This document shows, piece by piece, positions 41,931 through 51,138 of a stretch of DNA of 64,000 bases. This DNA is from an uncultured Bacteroidales bacterium. GTDB lineage: Bacteria; Bacteroidota; Bacteroidia; Bacteroidales; P3. Position 1 is the stretch's first letter. Every line of letters begins with the position of its first letter. Position numbers and translations under genes: made by a program. The DNA lies in contig ONJQ01000002.1 of the NCBI GenBank assembly GCA_900318175.1, positions 62,001 through 126,000 of the forward strand, in the 5' to 3' direction. The notes under the pieces were generated by a model. The model worked only from the letters and a program-made list of their open reading frames with translations. It was not told where the DNA came from and did no database searches.

Positions 41931-42368
41931 ATGAAACACATCTCATTCTCCGATACGATATCGAAGCTTCAATGGGGCATCTTCATCGCGGTGATGCTAT
42001 TTGCTGCATGCGAGCGCAGTGAGTACACCACGCGGATTACCGGCACCCTTTATACCGACAGCACGCTTACCGTCCCCGTCGCCAACGACACGGTGTGGTT
42101 TTACGATTATACCTATCACGGGAAACGCCAGGACAGTACTCCTATCGGACACGCCCTGACCGACAGAATAGGGCGTTTCGGCTTCCTTGACTGGAATGTC
42201 GATTTCAACACCTATTACCCCCGCTATGAAAGCAAATTCCATGTTGATTATGGAAACTTCATCATCGTTCATTTGACCGACACGCTTTTCTGTGGTCAAT
42301 ATTCCGGTTGGTACAAAGAGCTAATCCTCTACCCAGGCAAAAACCAGATACCCCATTATTACAATTGA
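41931..42368 (+). CDS. Lipoprotein with a carboxypeptidase-regulatory-like domain appearance
   Basis: This 145-residue protein has a lipoprotein signal (FIAVMLFAACERS, Cys27). The mature part looks like a small beta-sandwich: TTRITGTLYTDSTLTVPVANDTVWFYDY, then TDRIGRFGFLDWNVDF, as in carboxypeptidase-regulatory-like domains, though this is not certain. It ends 1 nt before the next exported-protein gene, implying coupling. Confidence 0.72.
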   Translation: MKHISFSDTISKLQWGIFIAVMLFAACERSEYTTRITGTLYTDSTLTVPVANDTVWFYDYTYHGKRQDSTPIGHALTDRIGRFGFLDWNVDFNTYYPRYESKFHVDYGNFIIVHLTDTLFCGQYSGWYKELILYPGKNQIPHYYN

Positions 42369-42369
42369 T

Positions 42370-43005
42370 ATGAAGAAACTTTTCGTCATCCTCCTGCCCC
42401 TTCTGCTTTGTGGCAGCCTGCAGGGACAAGACTCTGTGAGGGTGCGTCGCAACAGCGTTACCGTCAGCCCGCTGCCGTTGTTCGGTGGGTCGGCACTTGT
42501 CTCCTACGAGCGCACTCTCCCCTTCCGCTCTTCGGTTGAGGTGGAGCTGGGCGCCCAGGGCTTCTACTGGGAGCGGCTGCGTGGTTCCGTCTGGAACTGC
42601 CACACACGGCCGGGCTACGTCGGAACATTAGGCTATAAGTTTTATTTCCCCCTCAACAGCAACGGTGTGCCGATGATGAGACGTGGCGGGCTTGTGCAGA
42701 TGAGCTGCTATCTCAAACTGCGACTGGCCTACGTGTACCAGTGGAGTTCCTACGACATCTACACCGGCAACCAAGGCTGGGACATCCTCACCGAGCGGCA
42801 CACTTATCATGAGCAGGACCTCACCCTTGCGCTGATTTTTGGATTCCAGTTTGTAAGCAAGCACGGCTTTGTCCTCTCGCCCTTTGCGGGCTACAACATC
42901 CCACTGATGGTTGCCGGCCCCTTCCACACCATCAGTAATCCCGGCATCAGTGCCGCCTACGCAGCCATGCTGACCTACGGTGTCAAAATCGGCTGGGCAT
43001 TCTAA
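42370..43005 (+). CDS. Small outer-membrane beta-barrel protein
   Basis: This 211-residue protein has a signal peptide (LFVILLPLLLCGSLQGQ) and alternating amphipathic strands with many aromatic residues (VEVELGAQGFYWERL, LKLRLAYVYQW, LALIFGFQF). It finishes in a phenylalanine (YGVKIGWAF), the expected outer-membrane insertion signal. The upstream lipoprotein gene ends 1 nt before it, so a lipoprotein/barrel pair is likely. Function is unknown. Confidence 0.75.
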   Translation: MKKLFVILLPLLLCGSLQGQDSVRVRRNSVTVSPLPLFGGSALVSYERTLPFRSSVEVELGAQGFYWERLRGSVWNCHTRPGYVGTLGYKFYFPLNSNGVPMMRRGGLVQMSCYLKLRLAYVYQWSSYDIYTGNQGWDILTERHTYHEQDLTLALIFGFQFVSKHGFVLSPFAGYNIPLMVAGPFHTISNPGISAAYAAMLTYGVKIGWAF

Positions 43006-43086
43006 CCTCTCTCCGAAAAACACTTATCACCACTACACAATAAAACAAGGTTGAAAACGTTGCTTATAAAACAGCCTTGCAGTATT

Positions 43087-43485
43087 ATGGTTGAGATAAA
43101 GAACATCCACGGACAAGTGATTGCTCAGGTTGAGAACCCTGAAGAAGTAGTACGCGATATTTACGGTAATATTACTGCTACATACCCTGCCGACCGAACA
43201 GACGACCTTGACTTATCAGAGCTTGACTTACGCGAAGCCGACTTTCGGGGATGGGATCTTAGTGGTGCTTGGTTTTATTTTACCGACCTGCGTGGTGCCG
43301 ACTTTAGAGAGGCAGATCTTCGCTATGCCCACTTCGAGAATGCCGACTTAGAGGGTGCCAATTTCAGCGACGCTGACCTTTCGTGGAGCGATATTCTAGA
43401 CAATATTGATAGCTATATGTATTGTGATATCAACCTTGAAGGGGCAGACCTTCCAATGCGACACCACCACAACCATTGTTGCTAA
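43087..43485 (+). CDS. Pentapeptide-repeat protein
   Basis: This 132-residue protein has no signal peptide. An N-terminal part (MVEIKNIHGQVIAQV...) is followed by about eleven tandem pentapeptides of the A(D/N)LxX type, such as LDLSELDLREADF, LRGADFREADLRYAHF and ADLEGANFSDADL, which fold as a right-handed quadrilateral beta-helix. The tail contains MRHHHNHCC, a histidine/cysteine cluster able to bind metal. A TTG in frame at 43051 is less likely as start than the ATG at 43087. The role is unknown; the charge and shape recall DNA-mimicking pentapeptide proteins but do not prove it. Confidence 0.85.
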   Translation: MVEIKNIHGQVIAQVENPEEVVRDIYGNITATYPADRTDDLDLSELDLREADFRGWDLSGAWFYFTDLRGADFREADLRYAHFENADLEGANFSDADLSWSDILDNIDSYMYCDINLEGADLPMRHHHNHCC

Positions 43486-43606
43486 GATTGAACGGCATTC
43501 ACAGATGAGAACCGTCACCTGCAATTAGAAAGGGAATAATGGCGCCTTAAAAGAACGGCTGGAGAACCCATATTGCTTTGACATGTATTCACTAATATGA
43601 TTTTGT

Positions 43607-44497
43607 ATGATACGGAACGTTTTTTGTATGTTTGTGATGCTGATGGGTGCAGGGGCGCTGCTGGCTTGTCAGCCGGCGGCACGGGAGTTCAATGTGCAGG
43701 GACCCGAAGGTGGCATTGCGCTCAAGGTCACCCTTCCCGATGGGTTTGACACCGCCACGGGACAATGTCCGATGGTGATTCTGATGCACGGCATCTTCTC
43801 CAGCAAGGATTATATCCCCATGCCACAATTGGCCAAGGACCTTGCCAAGGCGGGCATTGCATCGATTCGTTTCGACTTCAACGGTCACGGCAAGAGTGAA
43901 GGCCGTATGCAGGACATGACCATCGAAAAGGAGTTGGCCGACGCACAGGCCATCTGGAACTATGTGCGCTCGCTGCCCTATGTGAACGGTATCGGGTTGT
44001 TGGGGCACTCGCAGGGCGGTGTTGTGGCCTCGATGACGGCCAGACGGCTGGCGGCGGCAGGCGGGGCTGTGCCGGACGGCATGGTGCTTATTGCTCCCGG
44101 AGCCGTAATCAAAGAGGCATGCCAAGGGGGCAAGTTCTTTTACGCCCGTTTCGACCCCAAGAATCCACCCGAATATATCCGCTGTTGGGGCACGATGAAG
44201 CTTGGGCGCGAATACCTGCTCACCACCCAACAACTCGACATCTACGGCACCGCAGCAGCCTATGCGGGGCCGGAGCTTCTTTTGCATGGCGACAATGACA
44301 ACATTGTCCCCATGTGGTGCAGCGAGAAATACCTGCAGACCTACGGCGACAGGGCCAGCCTCCAAGTGGTCAAAGGCGAGAACCACACCATCACCCGTCA
44401 ACGCAAAGTGGTCATCGCCTACACAGTGGAGTTTTTCAAGAAAGTCTTTAACCTGAACCAGTCTGGAGGATTCGTGACAGATAGTAAAGAGGAATAA
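43607..44497 (+). CDS. Alpha/beta hydrolase, probable surface or periplasmic esterase lipoprotein
   Basis: This 296-residue protein has a signal ending in GALLACQ, a possible lipobox with Cys21. A serine-hydrolase fold follows: oxyanion HGIFSSKD, nucleophile Ser135 in GHSQGG, acid Asp231 in HGDNDNIVP and His260 in GENHTI. FDFNGHGKSEGR and the overall layout resemble cinnamoyl/feruloyl esterases of gut bacteria. The substrate is uncertain. A bidirectional terminator lies downstream at 44737-44792. Confidence 0.88.
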   Translation: MIRNVFCMFVMLMGAGALLACQPAAREFNVQGPEGGIALKVTLPDGFDTATGQCPMVILMHGIFSSKDYIPMPQLAKDLAKAGIASIRFDFNGHGKSEGRMQDMTIEKELADAQAIWNYVRSLPYVNGIGLLGHSQGGVVASMTARRLAAAGGAVPDGMVLIAPGAVIKEACQGGKFFYARFDPKNPPEYIRCWGTMKLGREYLLTTQQLDIYGTAAAYAGPELLLHGDNDNIVPMWCSEKYLQTYGDRASLQVVKGENHTITRQRKVVIAYTVEFFKKVFNLNQSGGFVTDSKEE

Positions 44498-44843
44498 TTT
44501 GAAATACGTCTTTGCAAGTATTATTGGAGCGTTAGATGGTTAGCACGCAGGTGCAAGACAAGTTTTCAGGACGAGATGGACTGTGCCGAGGACTGTTTTT
44601 CCAATGTCACGCTTTTGTTAGGAAAGTAATACTCCCCCAAATAGAAACTTCCGATATACCGGGGAAAATCTTAATTTGGTTCATTACACCGCTATTGGGA
44701 TATAGTTACGCAATGATGTTTGATACCAAACAGAAAATGTCCCGAAAAGTCAGCACTTTCTGAAGAGAAAGACTATTGGCTTTTCGGGACATCATGCAGA
44801 TGTAACGTCAACTTATAGATCGCGTTCCATTAATTATCACGGT
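44498..44843. other. Intergenic region between convergent genes
   Basis: About 350 nt. It contains a strong inverted repeat/terminator at 44737-44792. A 75-codon frame at 44536-44763 runs into the terminator and has no recognisable family; I do not call it a gene. Confidence 0.5.
44737..44792. terminator. Bidirectional terminator
   Basis: ATGTCCCGAAAAG (44737-44749) pairs perfectly over 13 bp with CTTTTCGGGACAT (44780-44792). Inside the loop CTTTC and GAAAG can extend a second small stem. It separates the hydrolase gene from the oppositely directed surface-protein operon. Confidence 0.75.
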
Positions 44844-47800
44844 TTATTGTTTAAGAACACGTTTGATAGCAGTGCCGTTGTGTAGCGTGATGCGAAGGGT
44901 GTATGCCCCTGTAGGTAGGTTGCGGATGTCGATTACGTTGCTATCATAGAAGGTGTTGACAACACGTCCGTTCTGGTCAAATACCTCTACTTTTGTCACA
45001 CCGCTTGCTATTATGGTGACTTTGCCTGTTGTGGGGTTGGGATATAGGCTAATGTTGCCAAGGTCGTCGACGGTGCTGATGCCGATGTCGGTAATGGTCA
45101 GTTGGAGCACTATGATGCTGTCGCATCCGGCTTCAGTTCGTGACTCGTAGACGTATTCGCCACTTTCAGTGTAGGTGTTTCCTTGCCAATTGTAGCTACC
45201 GGCAGAGGTGTCGACAATGGTGTCGTAGCTGCTATAGTTAATGGTGAGGTTCAGGGTGATGGTGCTATCGCAGTCAAAGTGGTTGGGAATAGTCACGGTC
45301 GGCTCATTGGTGGAGGCAGTGTAGGTGTTGCCGTCAATCCAGGTGTAGCTGTCGCAAGCGGTGACGCTCTCGGTGGCGGAGGTGCTGTAGTTGATAGTGA
45401 GATACAGTGTCGTCACGCTGTCGCATCCAACGGAGTTGGTGGTAGTGACTGTATCGATAGTGGAGGTTGCATGGGTTGTGCCGTTCCAAGTGTAGCTATC
45501 GCAAGCGGTGACGCTCTCGGTGGCGGAGGTGCTGTAGTTGATGGTGAGATGCAGTGTCGTCACGCTGTCGCATCCAACGGAGTTAGTAGTAGTGACAGAA
45601 TCGATAGCGGAGGCAGTGTAGGTGGTGCCGTTCCAAGTGTAGATGTCGCAAGCGGTGATGTTCTCGGTGCTGGCGGTGCTGTAGTTGATGGTGAGATGCA
45701 GTGTCGTCACGCTGTCGCATCCAACGGAGTTGAAGGTGGTGACAGAATCGGTAGTGGAGGTAGCGTAGGCTGTACCGTTCCAAGTGTAGCTGTCGCAAGC
45801 GGTGATGTTCTCGGTGCTGGCGGTGCTGTAGTTGATGGTGAGGTGGAGGGTGATGGTGCTGTCGCAGCCCACATGGTTGGTAGTGGTGTATGTCGGGGTA
45901 GAGGTTGAGGCAGTGTAGGCAGTTCCATGCCAAGTGTAGCTGTCGCAGGCCGTGGCGGTCTCTATGGCGGTAGTGCTATTATTGATAGTAAGATGCAAGG
46001 TTACCGTGCTGTCGCAACCAGCGGCATTGGTGGTCTGATATGTCGGGGTGATGGTAGAGGCCGTATAGGCGGTACCGTGCCAAGTATAAGTGTCGCAAGC
46101 AGCAATGGTTTCGATGCCTGTAGTGCTGCTATTGATGGTCAGATGCAGGGTGACAGTGCTGTCGCAGCCTAAAGCGTTGGTGGTCATGTAGGTCGGTGTG
46201 TTGGTAGAGGCGGTGTAGGCGGTGCCGTGCCAAGTGTAAGTGTCGCAAGCCGAGATATTTTCAATACCAGATGTGCTGTTGTTGATGGTCAGGTGCAGTG
46301 TGACGGTGCTGTCGCAACCCACAGAATTGAGCGTTAAGAATTGAGCGTTGAGAGTTGAACTGGTATAGGTGCTGTCATGCCACGTGTAAGTGTCGCAAGC
46401 AATAACGGTCTCCGTGGCGGTGCTGCTATTGTTGATCGTGAGGTGCAGCGTGACGGTGCTGTCGCAGCCTCCCATGGCTGTGGTGGTGTAGGTCGGCGTG
46501 TTGGTAGAGGCAGTGTAATTGGTGCCGTGCCAGACGTAATGGTCACAGGCGGTAACCGATTCCACCGTAAAGAGGCTTTCGCCAATGGTGAGGTTGAGCG
46601 TTGTAACGCTGTCGCATCCTGAAGCATTCAGTGATGTGTATGTGGGAGTGTTGGTTGAAGAGGTGTAGGTGGTGCCGTGCCAGGTGAAACTGTTGCAAGC
46701 ATTCACAACCTCGACACCCGTGTTGCTGTAGTTGATGGTGAGATTCAATCTGGCGATACTGTCGCAGCCGGCAGCGTTGGTTGAGGTGACGGAGTCGGTA
46801 GTGGAGGCCGTGTAGGTGGTGCCGTTCCAAGTGTAGCTGTCGCAGACGGTAGCCGTCTCGGTGCTGACGGTGCTGTAGTTGATGGTCAGGTGCAGTGTGA
46901 CGGTGCTGTCGCAGCCCACGGCATTGGTCGTTGAGTAGGTAGGCGTACTGGTGGAGGCCGTGTAGGCAGTGCCGTGCCACGTGTAGGTATCGCAAGCGGC
47001 AGCCGTCACGGTGCTGGCGGTGCTGTTGTTGATGGTCAGGTGCAGTGTGACGGTGCTGTCGCAGCCCACGGCGTTAGTGGTAGCAAATGTGGGTGTGTTA
47101 GTTGAAGTAGTGTAGGTGTTGCCATGCCAAGTGTAGCTGTCACAGGCGGTGACGCTCTCGGTGCCCGTGGTGCTGCTGTTGATGGTCAGATGCAAGGTCA
47201 CCGTGCTGTCGCAGCCCACGGCATTGGTTGTCTGGTAAGTGGGTGTATTGGTCGAAGCGGTGTAGGTGGTGCCGTGCCAGGTGTAGCTGTCGCAAGCAGT
47301 CATTGCCTCAGTCGAGGTGGAACTGTTGTTAATGGTTAAGTGTAAGGATACCGTGCTGTCGCATCCCAGGGCATTGGTGGTTTGGAATGTGGGCGAGTCC
47401 GTTGAGGCGGTGTAAGTGGTTCCATGCCAGGTGTAGCTGTCGCATGCCGTGGCCGCCCGCACAGCCGTGGTGCTGTGGTTTATGGTCAGGTGCAGCGTGA
47501 CGGTGCTGTCGCAGCCCGACGTGTTGGTGGTAGAGTATGTGGGAGTGTTGGTGGAAGCGGTGTAGGCGGCACCGTGCCAGGTGTAGCTGTCGCAGGCGGC
47601 AATGGTCTCAGTGGTGGTGTCGCTATGGTTTATCGTGAGGTTCAGTGTGATGGTGCTGTCGCAACCAGCTTGTGTGGTCAGCGGCAAGATGGGAGTGTTG
47701 GTCGAAGCGGTGTATGTGTTGCCATGCCATGTCAAACTGTCGCAAGCCACTATCACGTCGGCAAAGTGATAGGTGGGGAGGATGTTGAGTTGCAGGGTAA

Positions 47801-49682
47801 CAACCGAGTCGCACCCCTTAGAGGTGTGGAGCGAGTCGATATAGGTGCCCGTGGCGACCAACGGCTGTGAACCGAAGAGGAGCGTGTCGCCGTTGCAAAG
47901 CTGACGGCGGGTGGTGTCGTGTTTGTGGTAGTTTTGTTGGAGCGAGAAGAGGGTGTATGAGTCTTCGAAACTGAGGCCGGTGATGTCAGTGGTGCGCAGA
48001 CGCACGGAGAACTCGTAACGGTCGATACAGGCCACAGAACCGTTCAGCCGCAGTTGGTTGTCAACAATGGTGAACAGGTTGTTGTCAGACGCCCCTTCGC
48101 CACTCACCAGTTCGTACACGAAAGGCAGATCGGCGTCGTCGTCCACGGTGGAGAGCTGAGCGACGACAGTGCCCACGGTGTCGTTCTCATAGAAATATTC
48201 GCTTGAGAGGAGAATTTCGATGGGGGCGGTGTTGAAGTTGATGGTGGTATCGGGCACGGCTTTGAAGGCCTCGTTATTGCCCACATTGTCCACCGCGACG
48301 GAGACGAATTTGTAATATTTGCCATATTCAAGGGTGACGGTGGCCGTGCTGTCCGGGTGGTAGTAGCCTTGCAGCGTGTAGGTACCTTCATTCTCGGAGA
48401 CGTACAGTTGCACCATGCTGACACCCGAACCTCCTTCATCATCGTTGGCTGTGAAAGTGAAGGAGCTGTAGAGCGAATCGGCAGGATCGAGCGTGCAGTG
48501 GAGCGTGGAAGTGGGAGCTACGGCATCGAAAGTGTTCCCCCATACGTTGGTCTCGATGGGGGCGTTGTCGTCGAAAACGATGGTGGCCATGGCCCGGACG
48601 GTGTCGCCAGTGTGGACAGCGGGATTAGGTGCTATGAAAAAGCTGACGTAACCCTCACCCCTTTCGAGAGAGTCGTTGATGGGCAAGAAACCCATCTGCG
48701 CATTGGCGGGTTCGAATCCCGTTGCAGGGTCGATACTCTGGAAAATCCAGAAAAGCCGATGGCCCACGATGTCGATACCCGCAGTCACATCAACCATCAC
48801 ACCCAACGAGTCGGTGACATCCAGCCGCTGAGAGTACGAAGAAACATTGGACGGCACCGTGAAGATATAGTTCCCAAAGCCAAAATCAGACAGCCGGAAC
48901 GATGAAATGTTCTGCTCCGGAGGTACTTGGTAAGTGATGGACACCCTTGAGGCAGGAGCAGTGGCAAAGTCAGGGTCATTTTCGAAGCCGATGGTGTAGT
49001 TCATCTTATCGGCAGCTGCCACATAGCGGAGGCTGTCGTCATAGCCTTCGGGTCCTTTGATTTCGTTGGGGTCTTGCGAACATTCAAGTTTCTTGATGTA
49101 GACAAATTTAAAAGCCGTTCCTTTGCGGCCGTCAGTGTCGGTGACGGTGACAGTGTAAATACCAGTAGAGGACACTGTCTTGGTCTGTGAGCCCCAGGAG
49201 TAGGTGTAGTTTCCGTTGCCACCCGACACATTGGCGGTGAGCATCACCGAGGGAGTTTCGCAGTTGGAGTTGGTGGGCATAGGATTTGAACTGATGCTGA
49301 CATTCAGTTTACATTCTTCTTTGCCAATGGAGAAATGCAGGTCGGGGCAAGCCTTTACGTTACAACCATTGATGGTGATGGTAATCTTGCCTTTGGTGCC
49401 GCCGGTGAGGCCTGTGAGTTCTGTGCCGCCAGTGCGGCTGTTGGAGTACCAGCCTATGCCCGACAATAAATTGTCGCCCCATTCCCATCTAATGGTACAC
49501 TCTGCTTCCAGATCGGGCGAGATGTACAAGGTGGCCTTTCCACGACCTTGATCGCAAAGGTCGGGTTCGGTACTCACCGAAGGTCTGCTGTACATATATG
49601 TCTGTCCTAAACATTGTCCAATGCTTAGAAAGAGAAAAAAGGCCAGAACCAAGAGTCTGTGAATATTAAAATCTTTCTTCAT
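44844..49682 (-). CDS. Large repetitive surface protein with T9SS type A sorting domain
   Basis: This 1612-residue exported protein has a signal peptide (LLVLAFFLFLSIGQCLGQ). A PKD/SprB-like region follows (SGGNGNYTYSWGSQTKTV). Next is a DPNEIKGPEGYDD segment typical of large Bacteroidetes adhesins, then a cadherin-like domain (VAQLSTVDDDADLPFVYEL). Seventeen near-identical 49-50-residue repeats come next (ACDSYTWHGTTYTAS...GCDSTVTLHLTIN), each with two cysteines, flanked by degenerate copies. The C-terminal domain (ISLYPNPTTGKVTI...YTLRITLHNG) is a T9SS type A sorting signal, so the protein should be exported and surface-anchored. Starts at 49682 or 49700 are possible. It is the last gene of the four-gene operon. 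Confidence 0.9.
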   Translation of the reverse strand: MKKDFNIHRLLVLAFFLFLSIGQCLGQTYMYSRPSVSTEPDLCDQGRGKATLYISPDLEAECTIRWEWGDNLLSGIGWYSNSRTGGTELTGLTGGTKGKITITINGCNVKACPDLHFSIGKEECKLNVSISSNPMPTNSNCETPSVMLTANVSGGNGNYTYSWGSQTKTVSSTGIYTVTVTDTDGRKGTAFKFVYIKKLECSQDPNEIKGPEGYDDSLRYVAAADKMNYTIGFENDPDFATAPASRVSITYQVPPEQNISSFRLSDFGFGNYIFTVPSNVSSYSQRLDVTDSLGVMVDVTAGIDIVGHRLFWIFQSIDPATGFEPANAQMGFLPINDSLERGEGYVSFFIAPNPAVHTGDTVRAMATIVFDDNAPIETNVWGNTFDAVAPTSTLHCTLDPADSLYSSFTFTANDDEGGSGVSMVQLYVSENEGTYTLQGYYHPDSTATVTLEYGKYYKFVSVAVDNVGNNEAFKAVPDTTINFNTAPIEILLSSEYFYENDTVGTVVAQLSTVDDDADLPFVYELVSGEGASDNNLFTIVDNQLRLNGSVACIDRYEFSVRLRTTDITGLSFEDSYTLFSLQQNYHKHDTTRRQLCNGDTLLFGSQPLVATGTYIDSLHTSKGCDSVVTLQLNILPTYHFADVIVACDSLTWHGNTYTASTNTPILPLTTQAGCDSTITLNLTINHSDTTTETIAACDSYTWHGAAYTASTNTPTYSTTNTSGCDSTVTLHLTINHSTTAVRAATACDSYTWHGTTYTASTDSPTFQTTNALGCDSTVSLHLTINNSSTSTEAMTACDSYTWHGTTYTASTNTPTYQTTNAVGCDSTVTLHLTINSSTTGTESVTACDSYTWHGNTYTTSTNTPTFATTNAVGCDSTVTLHLTINNSTASTVTAAACDTYTWHGTAYTASTSTPTYSTTNAVGCDSTVTLHLTINYSTVSTETATVCDSYTWNGTTYTASTTDSVTSTNAAGCDSIARLNLTINYSNTGVEVVNACNSFTWHGTTYTSSTNTPTYTSLNASGCDSVTTLNLTIGESLFTVESVTACDHYVWHGTNYTASTNTPTYTTTAMGGCDSTVTLHLTINNSSTATETVIACDTYTWHDSTYTSSTLNAQFLTLNSVGCDSTVTLHLTINNSTSGIENISACDTYTWHGTAYTASTNTPTYMTTNALGCDSTVTLHLTINSSTTGIETIAACDTYTWHGTAYTASTITPTYQTTNAAGCDSTVTLHLTINNSTTAIETATACDSYTWHGTAYTASTSTPTYTTTNHVGCDSTITLHLTINYSTASTENITACDSYTWNGTAYATSTTDSVTTFNSVGCDSVTTLHLTINYSTASTENITACDIYTWNGTTYTASAIDSVTTTNSVGCDSVTTLHLTINYSTSATESVTACDSYTWNGTTHATSTIDTVTTTNSVGCDSVTTLYLTINYSTSATESVTACDSYTWIDGNTYTASTNEPTVTIPNHFDCDSTITLNLTINYSSYDTIVDTSAGSYNWQGNTYTESGEYVYESRTEAGCDSIIVLQLTITDIGISTVDDLGNISLYPNPTTGKVTIIASGVTKVEVFDQNGRVVNTFYDSNVIDIRNLPTGAYTLRITLHNGTAIKRVLKQ
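45230..47770 (-). repeat. Tandem array of about seventeen 150-bp coding repeats
   Basis: The repeats correspond to 49- or 50-residue units. WHG-type units (50 residues) and WNG-type units (49 residues) alternate in blocks: unit 7 of the array and units 14-16 are WNG-type. Neighbouring units share long identical DNA stretches, so copy number is likely to vary by recombination. Confidence 0.85.
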
Positions 49683-49710
49683 GGTATGTTCATTTTTCAT
49701 TTTCAAACAA

Positions 49711-51135
49711 TCATTCGCATACGTCGCCCACACCGTTGCCATTCACATCGGTTTGGTCGGGGTTGAAAATCAGGGGGCAGTTGTCGTCGTTGTTGGGGAT
49801 GCCGTCGCCGTCAATGTCATCGTCGCAGGCATCGCCAATGCCGTCGCAGTCGAGATCCTCCTGGTTGGGGTTGTAGGAGTAGGGGCAGTTGTCTTCAACG
49901 TTAGGGATGCTGTCACCGTCAATGTCAGAATCGCAGACATCGCCTTCACCGTCACCGTCGGTGTCGGTTTGGTTAGCGTTGGCATCTTCAGGGCAGTTGT
50001 CACAGATGTCGCCAATTCCATCCTCATCAGTATCATATTGTCCCGGATTAAAGGTCATGGGGCAATTGTCGACATCATTATCGACACCATCGCCGTCCAT
50101 GTCTGTATCCAATTGGTTCGGGATGCTATCGTTGTCGATGTCGGGGTCACATTCATTCCCTATGCTGTCAAGGTCATAGTCCAGTTGGTAGGGATTATAC
50201 ACGGTCTGACAGTTGTCACAGGAGTCTCCTATGCCGTCCCGATCAACATCGGTCTGCTGAGCATTAGATGCATAAGGACAATTGTCGCATCTGTCACCTA
50301 TGCCGTCTTCATCATAGTCTTCCTGAATGGGGTTGTAGTGCTTAGGACAATTGTCGCATGCATCGCCTATGCCGTCATTGTCGACATCTATCTGGTCGGG
50401 ATTGGAGGTACACGGGCAGTTGTCCTGCAAGTCCTCCACGTTGTCGCCATCCAAATCTCCATCCGAAAGCATGTCAATTGGGGCATGACGGTAGAGATAG
50501 TTTGTCAAGTTGGCTATCATTCCTGAAGAATCCACTTCGCTGGTGAGATACCAGTTGCTCCCCACCTGCTGACACAGATGGGTGGACACATTCACCGACC
50601 CACCACTCATATGAAATTTTGTAACCAGAACATGGTAGGCACCCCTTGTGTAACTGCAAACAAGGGTTATACTGTCTATAGTGGACAACTTGCTCTTCAA
50701 AGTATCAAGATACGTTCCGTAGGAAAGCATCTTCGATGTAACACTGTCCACCGGACGAAAAAGAGCTCCCATATTCGTCCAGTCCTGTGTCTGATACATG
50801 CTTAGCAGCCTGCACAGTAACAAAGTAGGCGAACCGTTGCCTGTTAGCGATTGGCTTCCGCCCGTGGTTTTAATAGTGCGGTTGGTTGCTGCTGGAGGTA
50901 GTCCGTTGAGAGAGTATGAGAATAGCGAATCACAAATATGATGATCTTCATCGGGTGAAAACACCAAAATCGAGTCGTTCCTCATATTCAACAGAATATG
51001 ATAGTCCGTACATGTATATTGTGGATATACAGCATTTTGAGCCATTGCTTTATTTGAGGCTGCAATGGGGATAATTAAGATTATGCTTAATACAATAGCA
51101 TAGACCTTGTTTATGGTATGATTTATAGTTCTCAT
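49711..51135 (-). CDS. Exported thrombospondin type 3 repeat protein
   Basis: This 474-residue protein has a signal peptide (VYAIVLSIILIIPIAASNKAMAQ). An N-terminal domain of unknown type (residues 33-225) is followed by eight thrombospondin type 3 calcium-binding repeats of the form DNCPxxxNxxQxDxDxDGIGDxCD. The protein ends abruptly at GVGDVCE, directly after the eighth repeat, with no sorting domain. TSP3 repeats wrap calcium and form stiff linkers. It is 3 nt after the 51139 gene and 28 nt before the T9SS-sorted protein, so co-expression is near certain. Its cell-surface attachment is unexplained. Confidence 0.86.
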   Translation of the reverse strand: MRTINHTINKVYAIVLSIILIIPIAASNKAMAQNAVYPQYTCTDYHILLNMRNDSILVFSPDEDHHICDSLFSYSLNGLPPAATNRTIKTTGGSQSLTGNGSPTLLLCRLLSMYQTQDWTNMGALFRPVDSVTSKMLSYGTYLDTLKSKLSTIDSITLVCSYTRGAYHVLVTKFHMSGGSVNVSTHLCQQVGSNWYLTSEVDSSGMIANLTNYLYRHAPIDMLSDGDLDGDNVEDLQDNCPCTSNPDQIDVDNDGIGDACDNCPKHYNPIQEDYDEDGIGDRCDNCPYASNAQQTDVDRDGIGDSCDNCQTVYNPYQLDYDLDSIGNECDPDIDNDSIPNQLDTDMDGDGVDNDVDNCPMTFNPGQYDTDEDGIGDICDNCPEDANANQTDTDGDGEGDVCDSDIDGDSIPNVEDNCPYSYNPNQEDLDCDGIGDACDDDIDGDGIPNNDDNCPLIFNPDQTDVNGNGVGDVCE

Positions 51136-51138
51136 GGC

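Noticed and set aside
44536-44763. 75-codon open frame between the hydrolase and the surface operon
   Set aside because: It has no recognisable domain and no start context, and it runs into the bidirectional terminator stem; likely chance.
45230-47770. CRISPR-like array because of regular repeats
   Set aside because: The unit is 150 bp with an uninterrupted reading frame and no unique spacers; it is a protein repeat.
44844-49742. Many long opposite-strand frames across the surface-protein repeats
   Set aside because: They mirror the codon pattern of the 150-bp repeats and have no independent features.
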